A stretch of DNA of 64,000 nt from Brenneria rubrifaciens (GCF_005484945.1 NZ_CP034035.1:1302001-1366000), one strand, 5' to 3'; shown: positions 38,441 through 47,893, counted from the first letter of the stretch. The notes: generated by a model from the letters alone, not told the origin. A program made the numbers and translations.

Positions 38441-39330
38441 TTGGCCTCCAGCGTGACGTCGGGGGAGACGGTATCGCCGTTAGCCGCGGTCGCGTTGCCG
38501 AATGCCGAGTTCTCAATCCCGACGACCGCATTGCCGTAGCGCAGCACCAGGCGCGGCGACAGAGAACGCACCACCATCACGTTGTAGTTGCCCTGGCTGA
38601 CAATCCGGGGCGTCACCGCTTGCTCCCGGCCGTTAACGACCGTAAAGGCGGAAGGCAGGATTTTCACGGGTGAAAAGCCGAGGTAGGTAAATCGGCCGTC
38701 GTCATAGGCGAAGTCCGGCGCGATGGCCGCCGATCCCGCCGCCACCCGTTTGGTGTAGCGCCAGTTGCGCGGAGTGCCCGCCTGCCGAAACGCCGCCGTT
38801 ATCCGTTGCTTTTCCTGCGTTTCCCGTAGCTGTTTCTGGCGGGCGGCGCTGGCTGATGCGGATTGCTCGCGGACTTCGTCGGGATAGCGATAGAGGATAA
38901 CGAAGGCCTGCGCGGGCGAGTCATGCTCCAGCACGTTCAGCTCCAGGCTGTAATCGCGTTTTGACGTCACCACAAACAGATTGGTTTTCCAGTCCTTCGC
39001 GGTCGGCAGAAACACCTGACTGACGTTGTTGCCGTTGGCATCGGTTACCGGCTGGGCGATGGGATTGGGGCTGACGGCCACCCGGTTATCGCGCCGGGTT
39101 ACCGTCCAGCCTTTGGGAAAGCCCGCCTGCGCGTCGATAACGGTTTCATCGTCATCAAACAGCAGCGTGGTGACGTAGCCGGGGCGGGTATTTACAACCG
39201 TGGCGTTCCGGTTGTTATACGAGACGCTCTGCATCCGGCTGTCATACGCGCTGCCGCGCGGCGTCGCCGCGCCCCAGACCGTCAATGACGTCAGGAGAAA
39301 AACGCAGGTCAGCATTCTTTTCAGCATCAT
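38437..39330 (-). CDS. virB9: VirB9/CagX outer-membrane core protein
   Basis: 297 residues with signal peptide (MLTCVFLLTSLTVWGAA). N-terminal VirB9 beta domain (VVNTRPGYVTTLLFDDDETV, in part) and C-terminal domain (NWRYTKRVAAGSAAIAP, FTYLGFSPVKILPSAFTV). Forms the ring complex with VirB7 and VirB10. Confidence 0.93.
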   Translation of the reverse strand: MMLKRMLTCVFLLTSLTVWGAATPRGSAYDSRMQSVSYNNRNATVVNTRPGYVTTLLFDDDETVIDAQAGFPKGWTVTRRDNRVAVSPNPIAQPVTDANGNNVSQVFLPTAKDWKTNLFVVTSKRDYSLELNVLEHDSPAQAFVILYRYPDEVREQSASASAARQKQLRETQEKQRITAAFRQAGTPRNWRYTKRVAAGSAAIAPDFAYDDGRFTYLGFSPVKILPSAFTVVNGREQAVTPRIVSQGNYNVMVVRSLSPRLVLRYGNAVVGIENSAFGNATAANGDTVSPDVTLEAK

Positions 39331-40010
39331 TCGCTCCTTAGCTCTTTATCGCGCTGGTAGCTGGTGACGATGAACCCCAGCGGATTGACTTCACGCTGGC
39401 TGTCCGTCAGTTGTTTGCGCGGGAGGTAGCGGTAGGTCAGGCGAATATTCCAGATATCGGTTTTCACCGAATTATCCGCAATGCGGCGGAGAGTCCGCTT
39501 GATGCGTAACGTCGCCAGACGGTCGGGGGCCGTGGCGGGCGCGTGAACGTTGGAAATAATGTCGATGGCGACGACATAGTCCGCTTTGTTGAAAACAACG
39601 TCCGGCGCCTGGTCGCCGTTAAAGCCGTCCAGATAATCCTTGTTCACGCCGTCGCTGTTGAATAACTGCACATCGTCATAATCGCGCTGAAGGGAAAAAT
39701 AGTTATAGCCTTCGCGGAGGCTGACGTACTGCGCCGCGAGGGAATGCGCGAGAGCCTCTTCCGTAGAGATATCCCGCTCTTTGATGCGGGTCATAAAGTC
39801 ATAACGCCCGGTCTGTTTATCCACCGACCAGAGTTCGATTTCGGTGGTTTTCAGCGGCAGCAGGATGATAATGGCCGCAATCGCCATCGCGGCCAGAAAA
39901 AATCCGACCGCCGCCATCAGCCAGGCACGCTTTTTCTCGCGGGCGTCTCTCTCCAGGATGACCGATTCAAAGGCCCTGGATGCGCCAATAACGTCGTTAA
40001 TCTCGGGCAT
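39327..40010 (-). CDS. virB8: VirB8 inner-membrane assembly factor
   Basis: 227 residues: short cytoplasmic start (FESVILERDAREKKRAW), one membrane helix (LMAAVGFFLAAMAIAAIIILLP), and an NTF2-like periplasmic domain ending in TYRYLPRKQLTDSQREVNPLGF, a recognisable VirB8 end. Overlaps virB9 by 4 bp and virB7 by 14 bp. Confidence 0.93.
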   Translation of the reverse strand: MPEINDVIGASRAFESVILERDAREKKRAWLMAAVGFFLAAMAIAAIIILLPLKTTEIELWSVDKQTGRYDFMTRIKERDISTEEALAHSLAAQYVSLREGYNYFSLQRDYDDVQLFNSDGVNKDYLDGFNGDQAPDVVFNKADYVVAIDIISNVHAPATAPDRLATLRIKRTLRRIADNSVKTDIWNIRLTYRYLPRKQLTDSQREVNPLGFIVTSYQRDKELRSE

Positions 40011-40143
40011 GGTTTGTCAGTTCCTGGATAGTGGTCGGGGAATTCACCGGCTGTGGTTCGCCGGATACCGGCGGCAGGCCGCCGTTGTGCCGTACGCAGC
40101 CCGTGAGCGCGCACAGCATCAGCAATAACAGGCTGAATTTCAT
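39997..40143 (-). CDS. virB7: VirB7-like small lipoprotein
   Basis: 48 residues from ATG 40143. Lipobox LLLMLCALTGCVRHN (Cys17), then a short Pro-rich tail (LPPVSGEPQPVNSPTT). Position between virB6 and virB8 and length match VirB7, which anchors VirB9 at the outer membrane. Confidence 0.8.
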   Translation of the reverse strand: MKFSLLLLMLCALTGCVRHNGGLPPVSGEPQPVNSPTTIQELTNHARD

Positions 40144-40229
40144 GTGGATTCCTCTGTTTAACGGAGACAGGGATGCCGCACCGGCAGCGATCGCTACGGC
40201 GCTATGCAAAGGTGGGGATTAGGGAAAAA

Positions 40230-41258
40230 TCAGCGGTTACGCTGCTGGTTGAAGCGTTTCATATTCGCTATTGCGGCGGTGCGCTTTTGCCAGGCGTTGA
40301 CGGTGTTGTTCACGCCGGCGCCAATCAACTGTCCCGTCATAACGCCGCCTTTGGCGGCCAGCCGAGCGCCGGTAGCTCCGGCCTTCAGCGTCGGTTTGGC
40401 CGTGCCTGCGGATTTTTTCACCAGCCCGCTTAAACCGCTCATGGCCGCGCCCTGTAATACTGCCTGAACGGCTGCGCCGCTCAGTGCGCCGGCGATTTTT
40501 GCGGAGAACCAGACCACGACGCCCGCGGCGATCCCGGTCAGTAGGCATTGTGCCGCCAGGGTCACCATGTTGCTTTCGCTGGAGGCGTTGACGGCGGCAT
40601 CCAGTATTTCATTCAAATAGTTGATGGCGATTCGAATGGATAAGGCGGAAAACATGATCGTCAATACGGCGGTGAAAATGGTTTTCAGCCAGTTATCGAA
40701 CATCGGCTTAAGGAAACCGTACAGCAGGCAGAAAATAAAGAGCGGCGCGGTCGTCGTCATTAACAGAATGGTGATTTCGGCGAGCAGGTTGACGAATGTC
40801 GCCGCCAGTAAAAGCACGATTGCGCCGCTCCAGACCAGTACCTCGGCAAAGCCGCCGTTCAGTTTGACGTAAGTTGCAGTATCCAGATTAAACAGCGTTT
40901 GCCCGAGCATCTGCGCTTTTTCCCAGACGGTATCGAGCAACGCCCAGACGTTATCGTCGCCGCTGATCCCGTCCTTAAGTCCTTCTATGGCGGCAATGGC
41001 GGCATCCAGCCAGCCGTCGCGGTTTAAAACAAAGGTGGTAATCAGCAGCATCCGGCCCACATCCCAGACGACATCCTCAACCGGGGTCTGAAGTTTGCCG
41101 CCCAGCGTCTGATAACCGCGATACAGAATAAACAGCGTGAAGGAACTGACGATAATCACGCTGATCATGGTGCCGTAGGTCGACGTTTGACCTTCCAACA
41201 CGGCATTAAGTCCATCCATGATGTTTTTGTTCATACCGACAAAAATCCCACTGGACAT
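40230..41258 (-). CDS. virB6: VirB6/TrbL polytopic channel protein
   Basis: 342 residues with six or so membrane segments, a central Trp-containing block (MLLITTFVLNRDGWLDAAIA), and a positively charged C-tail (GVNNTVNAWQKRTAAI). Forms part of the inner-membrane channel. Confidence 0.92.
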   Translation of the reverse strand: MSSGIFVGMNKNIMDGLNAVLEGQTSTYGTMISVIIVSSFTLFILYRGYQTLGGKLQTPVEDVVWDVGRMLLITTFVLNRDGWLDAAIAAIEGLKDGISGDDNVWALLDTVWEKAQMLGQTLFNLDTATYVKLNGGFAEVLVWSGAIVLLLAATFVNLLAEITILLMTTTAPLFIFCLLYGFLKPMFDNWLKTIFTAVLTIMFSALSIRIAINYLNEILDAAVNASSESNMVTLAAQCLLTGIAAGVVVWFSAKIAGALSGAAVQAVLQGAAMSGLSGLVKKSAGTAKPTLKAGATGARLAAKGGVMTGQLIGAGVNNTVNAWQKRTAAIANMKRFNQQRNR

Positions 41259-41327
41259 AGCGCCTCGCTTACCAATGAAGAAGTGGGGGATAAAACAGGG
41301 GGATCCCCTGTTTTATCGGAGGGAATA

Positions 41328-41603
41328 TCATTCGGCGACGGATTTTGTTTTTTCGGCTTCCTGCTGAAACAAAGTTACAAACTTTTCCTTGATGCCGGGT
41401 TTCCCTATTTGCGCGAACATCAGGGCCGCTCGATGGGCGAACTCGCAGTTATCGCTCGCTTCGCCATCTTTGAGGCATTGTGTATAGACCTTATAGGTTT
41501 CGTCAGGATGTTGTTTATACCAGGCTTCAGATTTTGTCTCTTTACAACCGGATAATGCGATAGCGCATGATACGGCGCATAATATGATTAAGGGTTTAAC
41601 CAT
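41328..41603 (-). CDS. EexN-type entry-exclusion lipoprotein
   Basis: 91 residues, lipobox IALSGCKET (Cys20). The mature part SEAWYKQHPDE...YTQCLKDGEASDNCEFA is typical of EexN lipoproteins, which sit between virB5 and virB6 and block entry of a second, related element. If active it would lower transfer into cells that already carry this ICE. Confidence 0.82.
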   Translation of the reverse strand: MVKPLIILCAVSCAIALSGCKETKSEAWYKQHPDETYKVYTQCLKDGEASDNCEFAHRAALMFAQIGKPGIKEKFVTLFQQEAEKTKSVAE

Positions 41604-41613
41604 ATCAGACTCC

Positions 41614-42333
41614 TTATATATTATTGAGATCGGCGACCGGAGCGGTTAATTGCTGTTGCTCAAAGGCTTGTTGTTTTTGCCGCTCCAGCAGTTGCGTTCG
41701 CTGTTCCGCCTGCCTGACGGACATTTCCCACTGACTGGTCAGCGCGTTCAATTGTACGCTTCTGGCCGCCACGGCGTTAGCCAGGTCCTGCGACTCTTTC
41801 GAGTCCTGCGCATTCGAAATGCGGTCGGATAACGCGGCGATATCCTTGAGCGTGTCGGCGATCTTGCTTTCAACGTCGGCGGTGTTTTCTATCGCCACCG
41901 CCTGATTCAGGATGATTTGTTTGCAACTGTCCAGATAACGTGGCGAGGCGCTGGATTGATTACAGGTATCGAAAGATTGATATTTGCTGTACAAGCGCTG
42001 AAGCTCGGCGGAATAGGCACCGTCCTGATGGGTCAGCAGATCATCCAGCGAGACGCCGTTTTTGCGCAGCGCGTCAATCTCGCTTTTGAGGCTTTTCGCC
42101 TCGTTAAGGAAGCCCTGAATATCCCGGATCCCCGTCGCCGTGGCTAATTGCCGCTTGTAGGCCTCCAGCTCGCTTTTATAGTGGACGACGGTGTCCTGCC
42201 ACTGCTTGAGTTTTTCCGTCCACTGGCTAATGGATTCCGCATTCTGCACGGCGTCGAAAACCGCGATCCCGGCGCTGAACGCCGGAGCGGAGAGAAAGAT
42301 GGTTAACGCCAGCACGGTATTTCGGGTACGCAT
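41614..42333 (-). CDS. virB5: VirB5-type pilus-tip protein
   Basis: 239 residues, signal peptide (TVLALTIFLSAPAFSAGIAV), then long helices and a coiled coil (WTEKLKQWQDTVVHYKSELEAY) and a paired-Cys region (DTCNQ...DSCKQ). Minor pilin that contacts recipient cells. Confidence 0.9.
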   Translation of the reverse strand: MRTRNTVLALTIFLSAPAFSAGIAVFDAVQNAESISQWTEKLKQWQDTVVHYKSELEAYKRQLATATGIRDIQGFLNEAKSLKSEIDALRKNGVSLDDLLTHQDGAYSAELQRLYSKYQSFDTCNQSSASPRYLDSCKQIILNQAVAIENTADVESKIADTLKDIAALSDRISNAQDSKESQDLANAVAARSVQLNALTSQWEMSVRQAEQRTQLLERQKQQAFEQQQLTAPVADLNNI

Positions 42334-42345
42334 TGTTATCTCCTC

Positions 42346-45093
42346 TCAGATAGCCCTTTCAAGAAACCGTTCTTTCCACTCTTCAGGTTTCATGCCCTCC
42401 TGATAAAAGGCGTCGAAGATCTTCAGGTTGTCCTCGCTGCCGCTCAGCAGTTTGCCGACTTTCCCCAGCCCCGACAGATCCATTCTCGCCAGCGCCACGA
42501 ACGGCCGGGTTTCGCCGGCCCGCAGCGGCGTTTTCAGGATCACCATATAGCGTTCGCCCGGATCCAGATTTTTGATGATGTCATAGACGTTTTCCGGCAC
42601 CTTCATTTTCTCCACGTAGTCCGCATGGCCGGCCTTCGGGTTGGCGAGGAAGATCTGCGTGCCGCACTGTTCGATGATCGCCGGGGCGATGGGATGCCTG
42701 ACGATCTCATCGGGCGACTGGGTGGCGGGCACGAAGATGCCGTTCAGCTTGCGAATGACCTTGAGCATATTGAGCGAGAACCGGGAGAACTCGACGTCGG
42801 CCAGCCACTTCCAGAATTCGTCCATAAACATCACCAGCCGGCGGCCGTCCAGCAGGCTGGTGACGCGGTACAGCAGATAAAAGGTAATGGGCCCCCGGAT
42901 ATCGTCGTCATCCAGAAACTCCGTGCCGTCGATGCCGAAGTTGTCGATATCGCTGATATCGAACGTATCCGCCTCGTTATCGAATACCCAGCCGAACTCG
43001 CCGCCTTGTGCCCACTGTTTCAGCCGGATGCGCAGCCCGTTGGCGCGGGCCTCTCTGGTCGGCGGCTCCGGCAACACCTCCAGCAGCCGGGTGATGCCGT
43101 AACGGCGGTATGCCGCCGGATAGTCCAGCATGATGGTGTCCACGGCGGCGCTGATGCGCGCTTCGTCGCGCGGATCGAGCGGCTTGCCGTTGCGCCGGCA
43201 CAGCATCCGCACCAGCCGTTTGATAAAGTGGATGTTCCGCCGGGTCGGCGCCAGCGAAAACGGATTGAACCCGGTCGGCTCGCCGGTACGGATGCGGAAG
43301 TAACGCCCGCCCATCTGGCGGATCGCCATCTCCGCCGCCCGATCCTTGTCGAAATAGACGGTGGTCAGCCGCTTGATGGCGGCCGACGCGGCAAAGGTCG
43401 CCGGGTTGCGGTATTTCTGCATCAGCTGTTGCATCACGGTCATCAGCATCGTTTTCCCCGAACCGGTTTTCCCGATAATCGCCGTATTGCCCGGTGTTTT
43501 CTCGTTAAAGTCATCCCGTCCGGCCTGGCTGTCGTGCAGGTTGAGGTAATAACCGCCGCCGCCCGGCGAGCGGAGGATGGCGATGGCTTCGCCCCAGGGA
43601 TTGCCGTCGCGCTTGTGGGGATGAAAGTTGTGCAGGCTCGCCATATCGGCAAAGTTCTGGCTGCTGACGGCCACCAGCCGGGGGCGCAAGGTATAAACGC
43701 CCGGCAGTTGCGCCAGATAGGCGGCGGGCAACGACAGCGTGGAGAGCGTCGTCATGATGCCGAGGTCGGCGAAGGGCTGCGCCAGCGTTGTGGCGTCCTT
43801 CACCACCTGGTCGGCGTCGGCGGATGAAACCAGCAGGGAGAAGTGGTATTTGCCGCACGACACATGTCCGGACTGAAGCAGGTCGCGCAGCACAATCAGC
43901 TCTTCGCGCTGCGACAGGGCGTCGTCGTCCGCCGAGTTCAGGCGTTTTTCCGCCAGCCGGATATGGTTCTGCGCTTCATCGCGCGCCATGCAGCTAAAGG
44001 ACTGCGTCAGCACATACTCGCTTTCGGCGTATAACAGCGCATCCAGCAAGCCCGTGGCGGTGTCGGGCGAATAGTCCTTGATTTCCAGACTGCGGAAGAA
44101 GCGGGAGCCGCCCACCGTCTGGCATTCGGCGGTATCGGTGGTGAAAAATATGTCCGCCGTGCCAAGTTGGTGGTAAAACGGCGCGCGCGTGACCGCCACC
44201 TTCTGCCACTGGCCGGTAAGCAGGCGATGGTAGAACGCAAGCTGCGAGGAGTACACCCGCCCATTTGCCTCATAAACGCCCAGCGGCGTCGCCGTATAGC
44301 GGGATAAGGCGGCGTTCAATGACGCCCAGTGCTCCAGCATCGCCTTCAGGGCATTATCCAGCGCCGCCTGCCGTTTGCCGACCGGCTGCCTGCTCAGCGC
44401 CTTTTTCTCCAGCGGCGAGAGCGGCGCAAAGCAGACGGTGAAAAATAACCGGTGCCGCCAGCGCGGTTTATTTTTGAGGGGCCGATAGTACAGTTCCGCC
44501 ACCTCATCGGCAAAGGGAAGGCCCGATTGTGCCGCAAAGGCGTCCTGGTAGGGTTCGCGAATGCGGTGAAGATAAAAAGTGATCGGCTGCCCTTCATACG
44601 ACCGGATCAGGTTATTCAGGTGAGTCGCCAGAAAAGTAAGATGATGTTCATCTTCGCATTCGAAAACGGCGCCGCCGAGTTCCCAGGTCGCCACCAAATC
44701 CCGGTGACGGTTGCTGATGACGTGAGGGTGAATATGGGAGGAATACGGAATGTATTTATCCAGCGTGATGCGCGCGTTTAATTTCATCTTGTCGGTAAAC
44801 TCCGCAATATCGACGGCGTCATAGCGGTTCGCCAGGATGGCGTTGGCGCCAAAATGGCGGTTGGCGGCCCACTGGCCGCGCGTTTTAAACGCCAGCCAGA
44901 GCAGCCCGAAATAGTGGATGTCCTTACGGGCCCTGGCCTTCATCTCCATCCAGGCGGGGATCAGCAGCAAGGCCAGGTAATAGCTGAGGTAAACCGCCAG
45001 CAGGACGATAGCCCCGCTGACGATCACGAACGGTACGAGGGGAATGCCCATGACGGCGGCGGGCCGCGTCAGCGCCTTGTTCAGCGTGGTCAT
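42346..45093 (-). CDS. virB4: VirB3-VirB4 fusion, secretion ATPase
   Basis: 915 residues. The first 110 look like VirB3: KALTRPAAVMGIPLVPF then two membrane segments (FVIVSGAIVLLAVYL, YYLALLLIPAWM). The rest is VirB4: CagE-like N-terminal domain and ATPase with Walker A AIIGKTGSGKTMLM (about 535) and Walker B LVMFMDEFWKWL (about 760). Energises pilus assembly. Fusion of B3 and B4 is known in several lineages. Followed by virB5 after 12 bp. Confidence 0.93.
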   Translation of the reverse strand: MTTLNKALTRPAAVMGIPLVPFVIVSGAIVLLAVYLSYYLALLLIPAWMEMKARARKDIHYFGLLWLAFKTRGQWAANRHFGANAILANRYDAVDIAEFTDKMKLNARITLDKYIPYSSHIHPHVISNRHRDLVATWELGGAVFECEDEHHLTFLATHLNNLIRSYEGQPITFYLHRIREPYQDAFAAQSGLPFADEVAELYYRPLKNKPRWRHRLFFTVCFAPLSPLEKKALSRQPVGKRQAALDNALKAMLEHWASLNAALSRYTATPLGVYEANGRVYSSQLAFYHRLLTGQWQKVAVTRAPFYHQLGTADIFFTTDTAECQTVGGSRFFRSLEIKDYSPDTATGLLDALLYAESEYVLTQSFSCMARDEAQNHIRLAEKRLNSADDDALSQREELIVLRDLLQSGHVSCGKYHFSLLVSSADADQVVKDATTLAQPFADLGIMTTLSTLSLPAAYLAQLPGVYTLRPRLVAVSSQNFADMASLHNFHPHKRDGNPWGEAIAILRSPGGGGYYLNLHDSQAGRDDFNEKTPGNTAIIGKTGSGKTMLMTVMQQLMQKYRNPATFAASAAIKRLTTVYFDKDRAAEMAIRQMGGRYFRIRTGEPTGFNPFSLAPTRRNIHFIKRLVRMLCRRNGKPLDPRDEARISAAVDTIMLDYPAAYRRYGITRLLEVLPEPPTREARANGLRIRLKQWAQGGEFGWVFDNEADTFDISDIDNFGIDGTEFLDDDDIRGPITFYLLYRVTSLLDGRRLVMFMDEFWKWLADVEFSRFSLNMLKVIRKLNGIFVPATQSPDEIVRHPIAPAIIEQCGTQIFLANPKAGHADYVEKMKVPENVYDIIKNLDPGERYMVILKTPLRAGETRPFVALARMDLSGLGKVGKLLSGSEDNLKIFDAFYQEGMKPEEWKERFLERAI

Positions 45094-45102
45094 CGGCTCC
45101 CC

Positions 45103-45384
45103 CTACGCGGCCCAGTAGGCGCCGAAGCCGGACGCGCCGACAATCAGGATGGCGCCGATAATGACGTTGCGCATGTCTGAAAGGCTCTTGCCGTCGAACA
45201 GCACCTTGTAGCCGATCCACATGGTCGCCAGCGTGATGGTGACGGCGGCCAGCCCCAGCAGGCCGGTGGAGGTATTGCTCAGCGTCTCGTTGGCTTTGTT
45301 AAAGCCGCCGCCAGCCGCCAGTACGCGCGAGGAAAGTAATACGACGGTAACAGCGGACCAGAATTTACCTTTTTTCATCGTCAT
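45103..45384 (-). CDS. virB2: VirB2 major pilin
   Basis: 93 residues: signal region (FWSAVTVVLLSSRVLA), then two hydrophobic helices (GLLGLAAVTITLATMWIGYKV and VIIGAILIVGASGFGAYW; both abbreviated as seen) separated by a short charged loop FDGKSLSDMR. Typical VirB2 pilin layout. Start overlaps virB1 stop by 4 bp. Confidence 0.9.
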   Translation of the reverse strand: MTMKKGKFWSAVTVVLLSSRVLAAGGGFNKANETLSNTSTGLLGLAAVTITLATMWIGYKVLFDGKSLSDMRNVIIGAILIVGASGFGAYWAA

Positions 45385-46046
45385 TTCTCCTTATCAGTTT
45401 CAGGGATGGGTAACGCGCCGCGGATAACGGCGTTCGGGTAGCGCAAGGACGGTGGCGCTGGCGTGGCGAGACCGGCCGCGTCGCCGCGCAGGACGACGGC
45501 GGGGTAACGGATTGCCGGGATGGCGTTGTCGGTTGGGCCGCGCCGTTTCTCTTCCCGCGTCGACGGGACGGCATAGCCGATACGCTGGACATAGCTGGTG
45601 CGGTTAAAGGCGGCTTCCGGCCGTTGGCCGCGATTAAAGTCGCCAGAGTAGTAGCAACTGAGCGCGCGTTGCAGGGAGCCGCCGCGCCGGTAGCAGTCGG
45701 TGAGGATGCGCTCGAAGACCGACAGATTGACGCAGGGATCGAACAGCTCGCGGGCGGTGACGCCGTAGCGACGGAAATTGCTGCTGGTGATTTGCATCAG
45801 CCCGACCGAATAGCGGCGGCCTTGCGCGGTCAACCGGCTGGCGATGTCGACGGCGTCCGCCTTGTCGGCGGGATAATGAGAAATCACCCCATGGCCGCCG
45901 GGCGCGCGCCGAGGCTTCGGCACGATTTCCGCGATGGCGTAAGGGTGAAAACCGGATTCCACCCGCGCGACGTCGAGCGCGGTGGCCGGGTGAACGCTGG
46001 CGGCGCACTGCATGGCCGCCGCCAGAAAGGCGGAGGTGGAAAGCAT
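45381..46046 (-). CDS. virB1: VirB1 lytic transglycosylase
   Basis: 221 residues. SLT domain: ARVESGFHPYAI (catalytic Glu near residue 30), YSVGLMQITSSNFRRYG (near 80-96) and ALSCYYSGDF. Opens peptidoglycan for the channel. The C-terminal 50 residues hold two similar blocks (IRYPAVVLRGDA and LRYPNAVIRGAL), of unknown role. Confidence 0.92.
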   Translation of the reverse strand: MLSTSAFLAAAMQCAASVHPATALDVARVESGFHPYAIAEIVPKPRRAPGGHGVISHYPADKADAVDIASRLTAQGRRYSVGLMQITSSNFRRYGVTARELFDPCVNLSVFERILTDCYRRGGSLQRALSCYYSGDFNRGQRPEAAFNRTSYVQRIGYAVPSTREEKRRGPTDNAIPAIRYPAVVLRGDAAGLATPAPPSLRYPNAVIRGALPIPETDKEK

Positions 46047-46103
46047 GGCGACCTCAGAAGGGTAAATACAGGAGGGCTGCGACAGAAAGGAACGGGAAGC
46101 GTA

Positions 46104-46325
46104 TTAATCGGCGGCAATATTTTGCGGCGCGGGGCTGTCCTCTCTGGGCTCGAGCAGCACCAGCTTGCCGGAGACGGCGATGCCGGGGGTGAGTACCACA
46201 TTCAGACCGGGTTTGCCGTGATGGGCGAAGGCGACGCCGACTTTGGTCCAGTAAGTGCTTTTTTCGCCCTGCGCATCGGGCTGACTTTCCTGCGTGACGA
46301 AGACGTGATATAGGGGTTTTCGCAT
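46104..46325 (-). CDS. Small conserved protein at the head of the virB operon
   Basis: 73 residues, no signal or membrane part. Reads MRKPLYHVFVTQESQPDA, WTKVGVAFAHHGKPGLNVVL, a pattern of strands reminiscent of small DUF-type proteins found before virB1 in ICEs. Its start lies after a 400-bp gap (46326-46733) that shows no gene and probably holds the virB promoter. Function unknown. Confidence 0.7.
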   Translation of the reverse strand: MRKPLYHVFVTQESQPDAQGEKSTYWTKVGVAFAHHGKPGLNVVLTPGIAVSGKLVLLEPREDSPAPQNIAAD

Positions 46326-46733
46326 GATTTTTCCTCTGATAAAAAAGCGCGTGAAACATCGGTCACATCCCGATCCTGCATTCCGGTTTTAACGGGTCAG
46401 CGAGAACATTCAGCGGCACCCTGAATTGTGGTTGCGTGACAGCCCGATCCCGATTGTTAAAGAGCGTATTCAGGCAATCCTGGCCCGGTGAAATAAACGT
46501 CCTGAACATCGTCGGCAAATATCGACGTGGTCAGGGTGCGCTTTCTGATTCAGGCGGGTAACAAGAAACTCAAACTGGAAAATAAAAGAAAAAAGACGGG
46601 AAATTATCTTGATGTGATTTTGATTTTTATCTTGCGGGGAATATTTTTTTGAGAATTAGTTTGGTTTTTTATTTTTTTCGACACTCTTGCCAATAGTAAA
46701 AATCAGGATGTTCTTGCTGAAGAAAAATAAAAA

Positions 46734-46762
46734 GCGTGCGGAACATCCTTGTTCTCCGCGCG
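46734..46762 (-). terminator. Terminator after the regulatory genes
   Basis: On the minus strand an imperfect GCGCGGAGAACA / TGTTCCGCACGC stem is followed by TTTTTATTTTT, right after the stop of the zinc-finger gene. It separates the regulatory genes from the virB operon. Confidence 0.65.
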
Positions 46763-46765
46763 TTT

Positions 46766-46975
46766 TTATCGCCTGCGGCGTTCAATTTTTGCCTGGCATT
46801 GTGTGCAGGTCGTCACGCCCGGCAACGTCTGCCGCCGTTTCTCGGGAATAGGCTTGCCGCAGAAACGACAATGCAACAGTGACGGCGTGGGTGCCGGTTT
46901 GAAGCGGCTCTGTTCGATCATCTCTTCCAGCCGCTGCTCGTTAAATTCCTGGTCGCGATCGATCTCATCCGGCAT
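46766..46975 (-). CDS. DksA/TraR-type zinc-finger protein
   Basis: 69 residues. C4 zinc finger: CRFCGKPIPEKRRQTLPGVTTC then CQAKIERRRR (four Cys at about 36, 39, 57 and 60). N-terminal DEIDRDQEFNEQRLEEMI resembles TraR, the short DksA-like protein of plasmids that binds RNA polymerase. Overlaps the DUF2857 gene by 11 bp. Confidence 0.85.
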   Translation of the reverse strand: MPDEIDRDQEFNEQRLEEMIEQSRFKPAPTPSLLHCRFCGKPIPEKRRQTLPGVTTCTQCQAKIERRRR

Positions 46976-47549
46976 GCGACCCCCTCCTGTCCGACGCTTC
47001 CCGTTCGCAAAGCGTGATGCGATTCCAGACGCTGGTCAGCGAAGGTCCTGCCGTCGGCGCGGACAGCGCCTCGGTGACCTGCATCATCGCCGTCAATGCT
47101 TCGGGCGATTCAAGGTTCGCCACGCGGCGTTTTTGCCATTGCCGCCAGATCTCGGCGTCGGTTTGTTCATCCGGGATGGGCGTCCGGCCTTGCGGGATCG
47201 CGATGCCCAGCAAACGGCGGCGCACGCAGATTTCATTGGAGGTGAGGCCGAAATAGCGGTTCAGCAGCGTAATCGAGCCGCCCAGCCGGATGGCCCGGTT
47301 AATCTGCTGCTGGCGCTGAACTTCCTGTCGCGACAGCGCCAACAGTTGGCGTAGCGCATCATGGCGAACGCTGACGGCCATAAACTGCGCCGACGCCCGG
47401 CTGAGGATAAACAGTTCGTCAAGGGACAACTGATTAAGGGCGTTCATTTCATCGAACGTAAACCCCAGCGCTTCGCAGTGACGAATATCGCCCTCCTTCA
47501 GCGCGTGCAGGGCATCGGTTAATATGGCGTAATTCAGTGACGGGATCAT
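46965..47549 (-). CDS. DUF2857-like regulator
   Basis: 194 residues, mostly helical: LNYAILTDALHALKEGDIRHC and GLTSNEICVRRRLLGI (helix-turn-helix-like). Matches DUF2857 proteins, which sit next to AlpA-type genes in enterobacterial ICEs and are thought to control excision or transfer genes. Its start is 16 bp from the alpA end. Confidence 0.75.
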   Translation of the reverse strand: MIPSLNYAILTDALHALKEGDIRHCEALGFTFDEMNALNQLSLDELFILSRASAQFMAVSVRHDALRQLLALSRQEVQRQQQINRAIRLGGSITLLNRYFGLTSNEICVRRRLLGIAIPQGRTPIPDEQTDAEIWRQWQKRRVANLESPEALTAMMQVTEALSAPTAGPSLTSVWNRITLCEREASDRRGSHAG

Positions 47550-47565
47550 GATTCGGCTTCTCCCT

Positions 47566-47760
47566 TCAGCGCGTTAAGCGGTTGGCTAATTTAAGGCTGA
47601 TCCATTCGTCCACTTCAGATTCCAGCCAGGCCACGCTGGCCGGGCCGATCTTGATGGAGCGGGGAAAGCGACCGCTTTTCATATAGAGGTAGATTTGCGA
47701 ACGTTTCAGGCCGGTTTTTTCTTCAACCTGCTTCAGACGTAATAATTGATGGGATGTCAC
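47566..47760 (-). CDS. AlpA-family excisionase/regulator
   Basis: 64 residues from GTG 47760 behind AGGAG. Winged helix: LLRLKQVEEKTGLKRSQIYLYM, RFPRSIKIGPASVAWLESEVDEW. AlpA proteins act as excisionases or activators of P4-type integrases, so this gene may control excision of the island. A longer frame to 47811 has no ribosome site. Confidence 0.88.
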   Translation of the reverse strand: MTSHQLLRLKQVEEKTGLKRSQIYLYMKSGRFPRSIKIGPASVAWLESEVDEWISLKLANRLTR

Positions 47761-47840
47761 GGTGTTCTCCTGTAGCAAAGAGGGGTTTGCCCGGAGATGA
47801 CACGACAACACAAAGCCGCGGCGGGGATAAAGTTGATAAG

Positions 47841-47879
47841 CCCGTATTACGGGTAGCAGAGTCCTTAATACGGGTTTTT
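47841..47879. terminator. Hairpin between the regulatory genes
   Basis: CCCGTATT (47841-47848) and AATACGGG (47867-47874) form a stem followed on the plus strand by TTTTTA. Could end plus-strand transcripts or attenuate minus-strand ones. Confidence 0.45.
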
Positions 47880-47893
47880 ATATCGGAGAACTA

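Noticed and set aside
35461..38673. Long frames on the plus strand opposite the virB genes
   Set aside because: Shadows caused by high GC content; they lack motifs and oppose a complete operon.
42625..43827. 400-residue plus-strand frame inside virB4
   Set aside because: Antisense shadow of the VirB4 ATPase gene.
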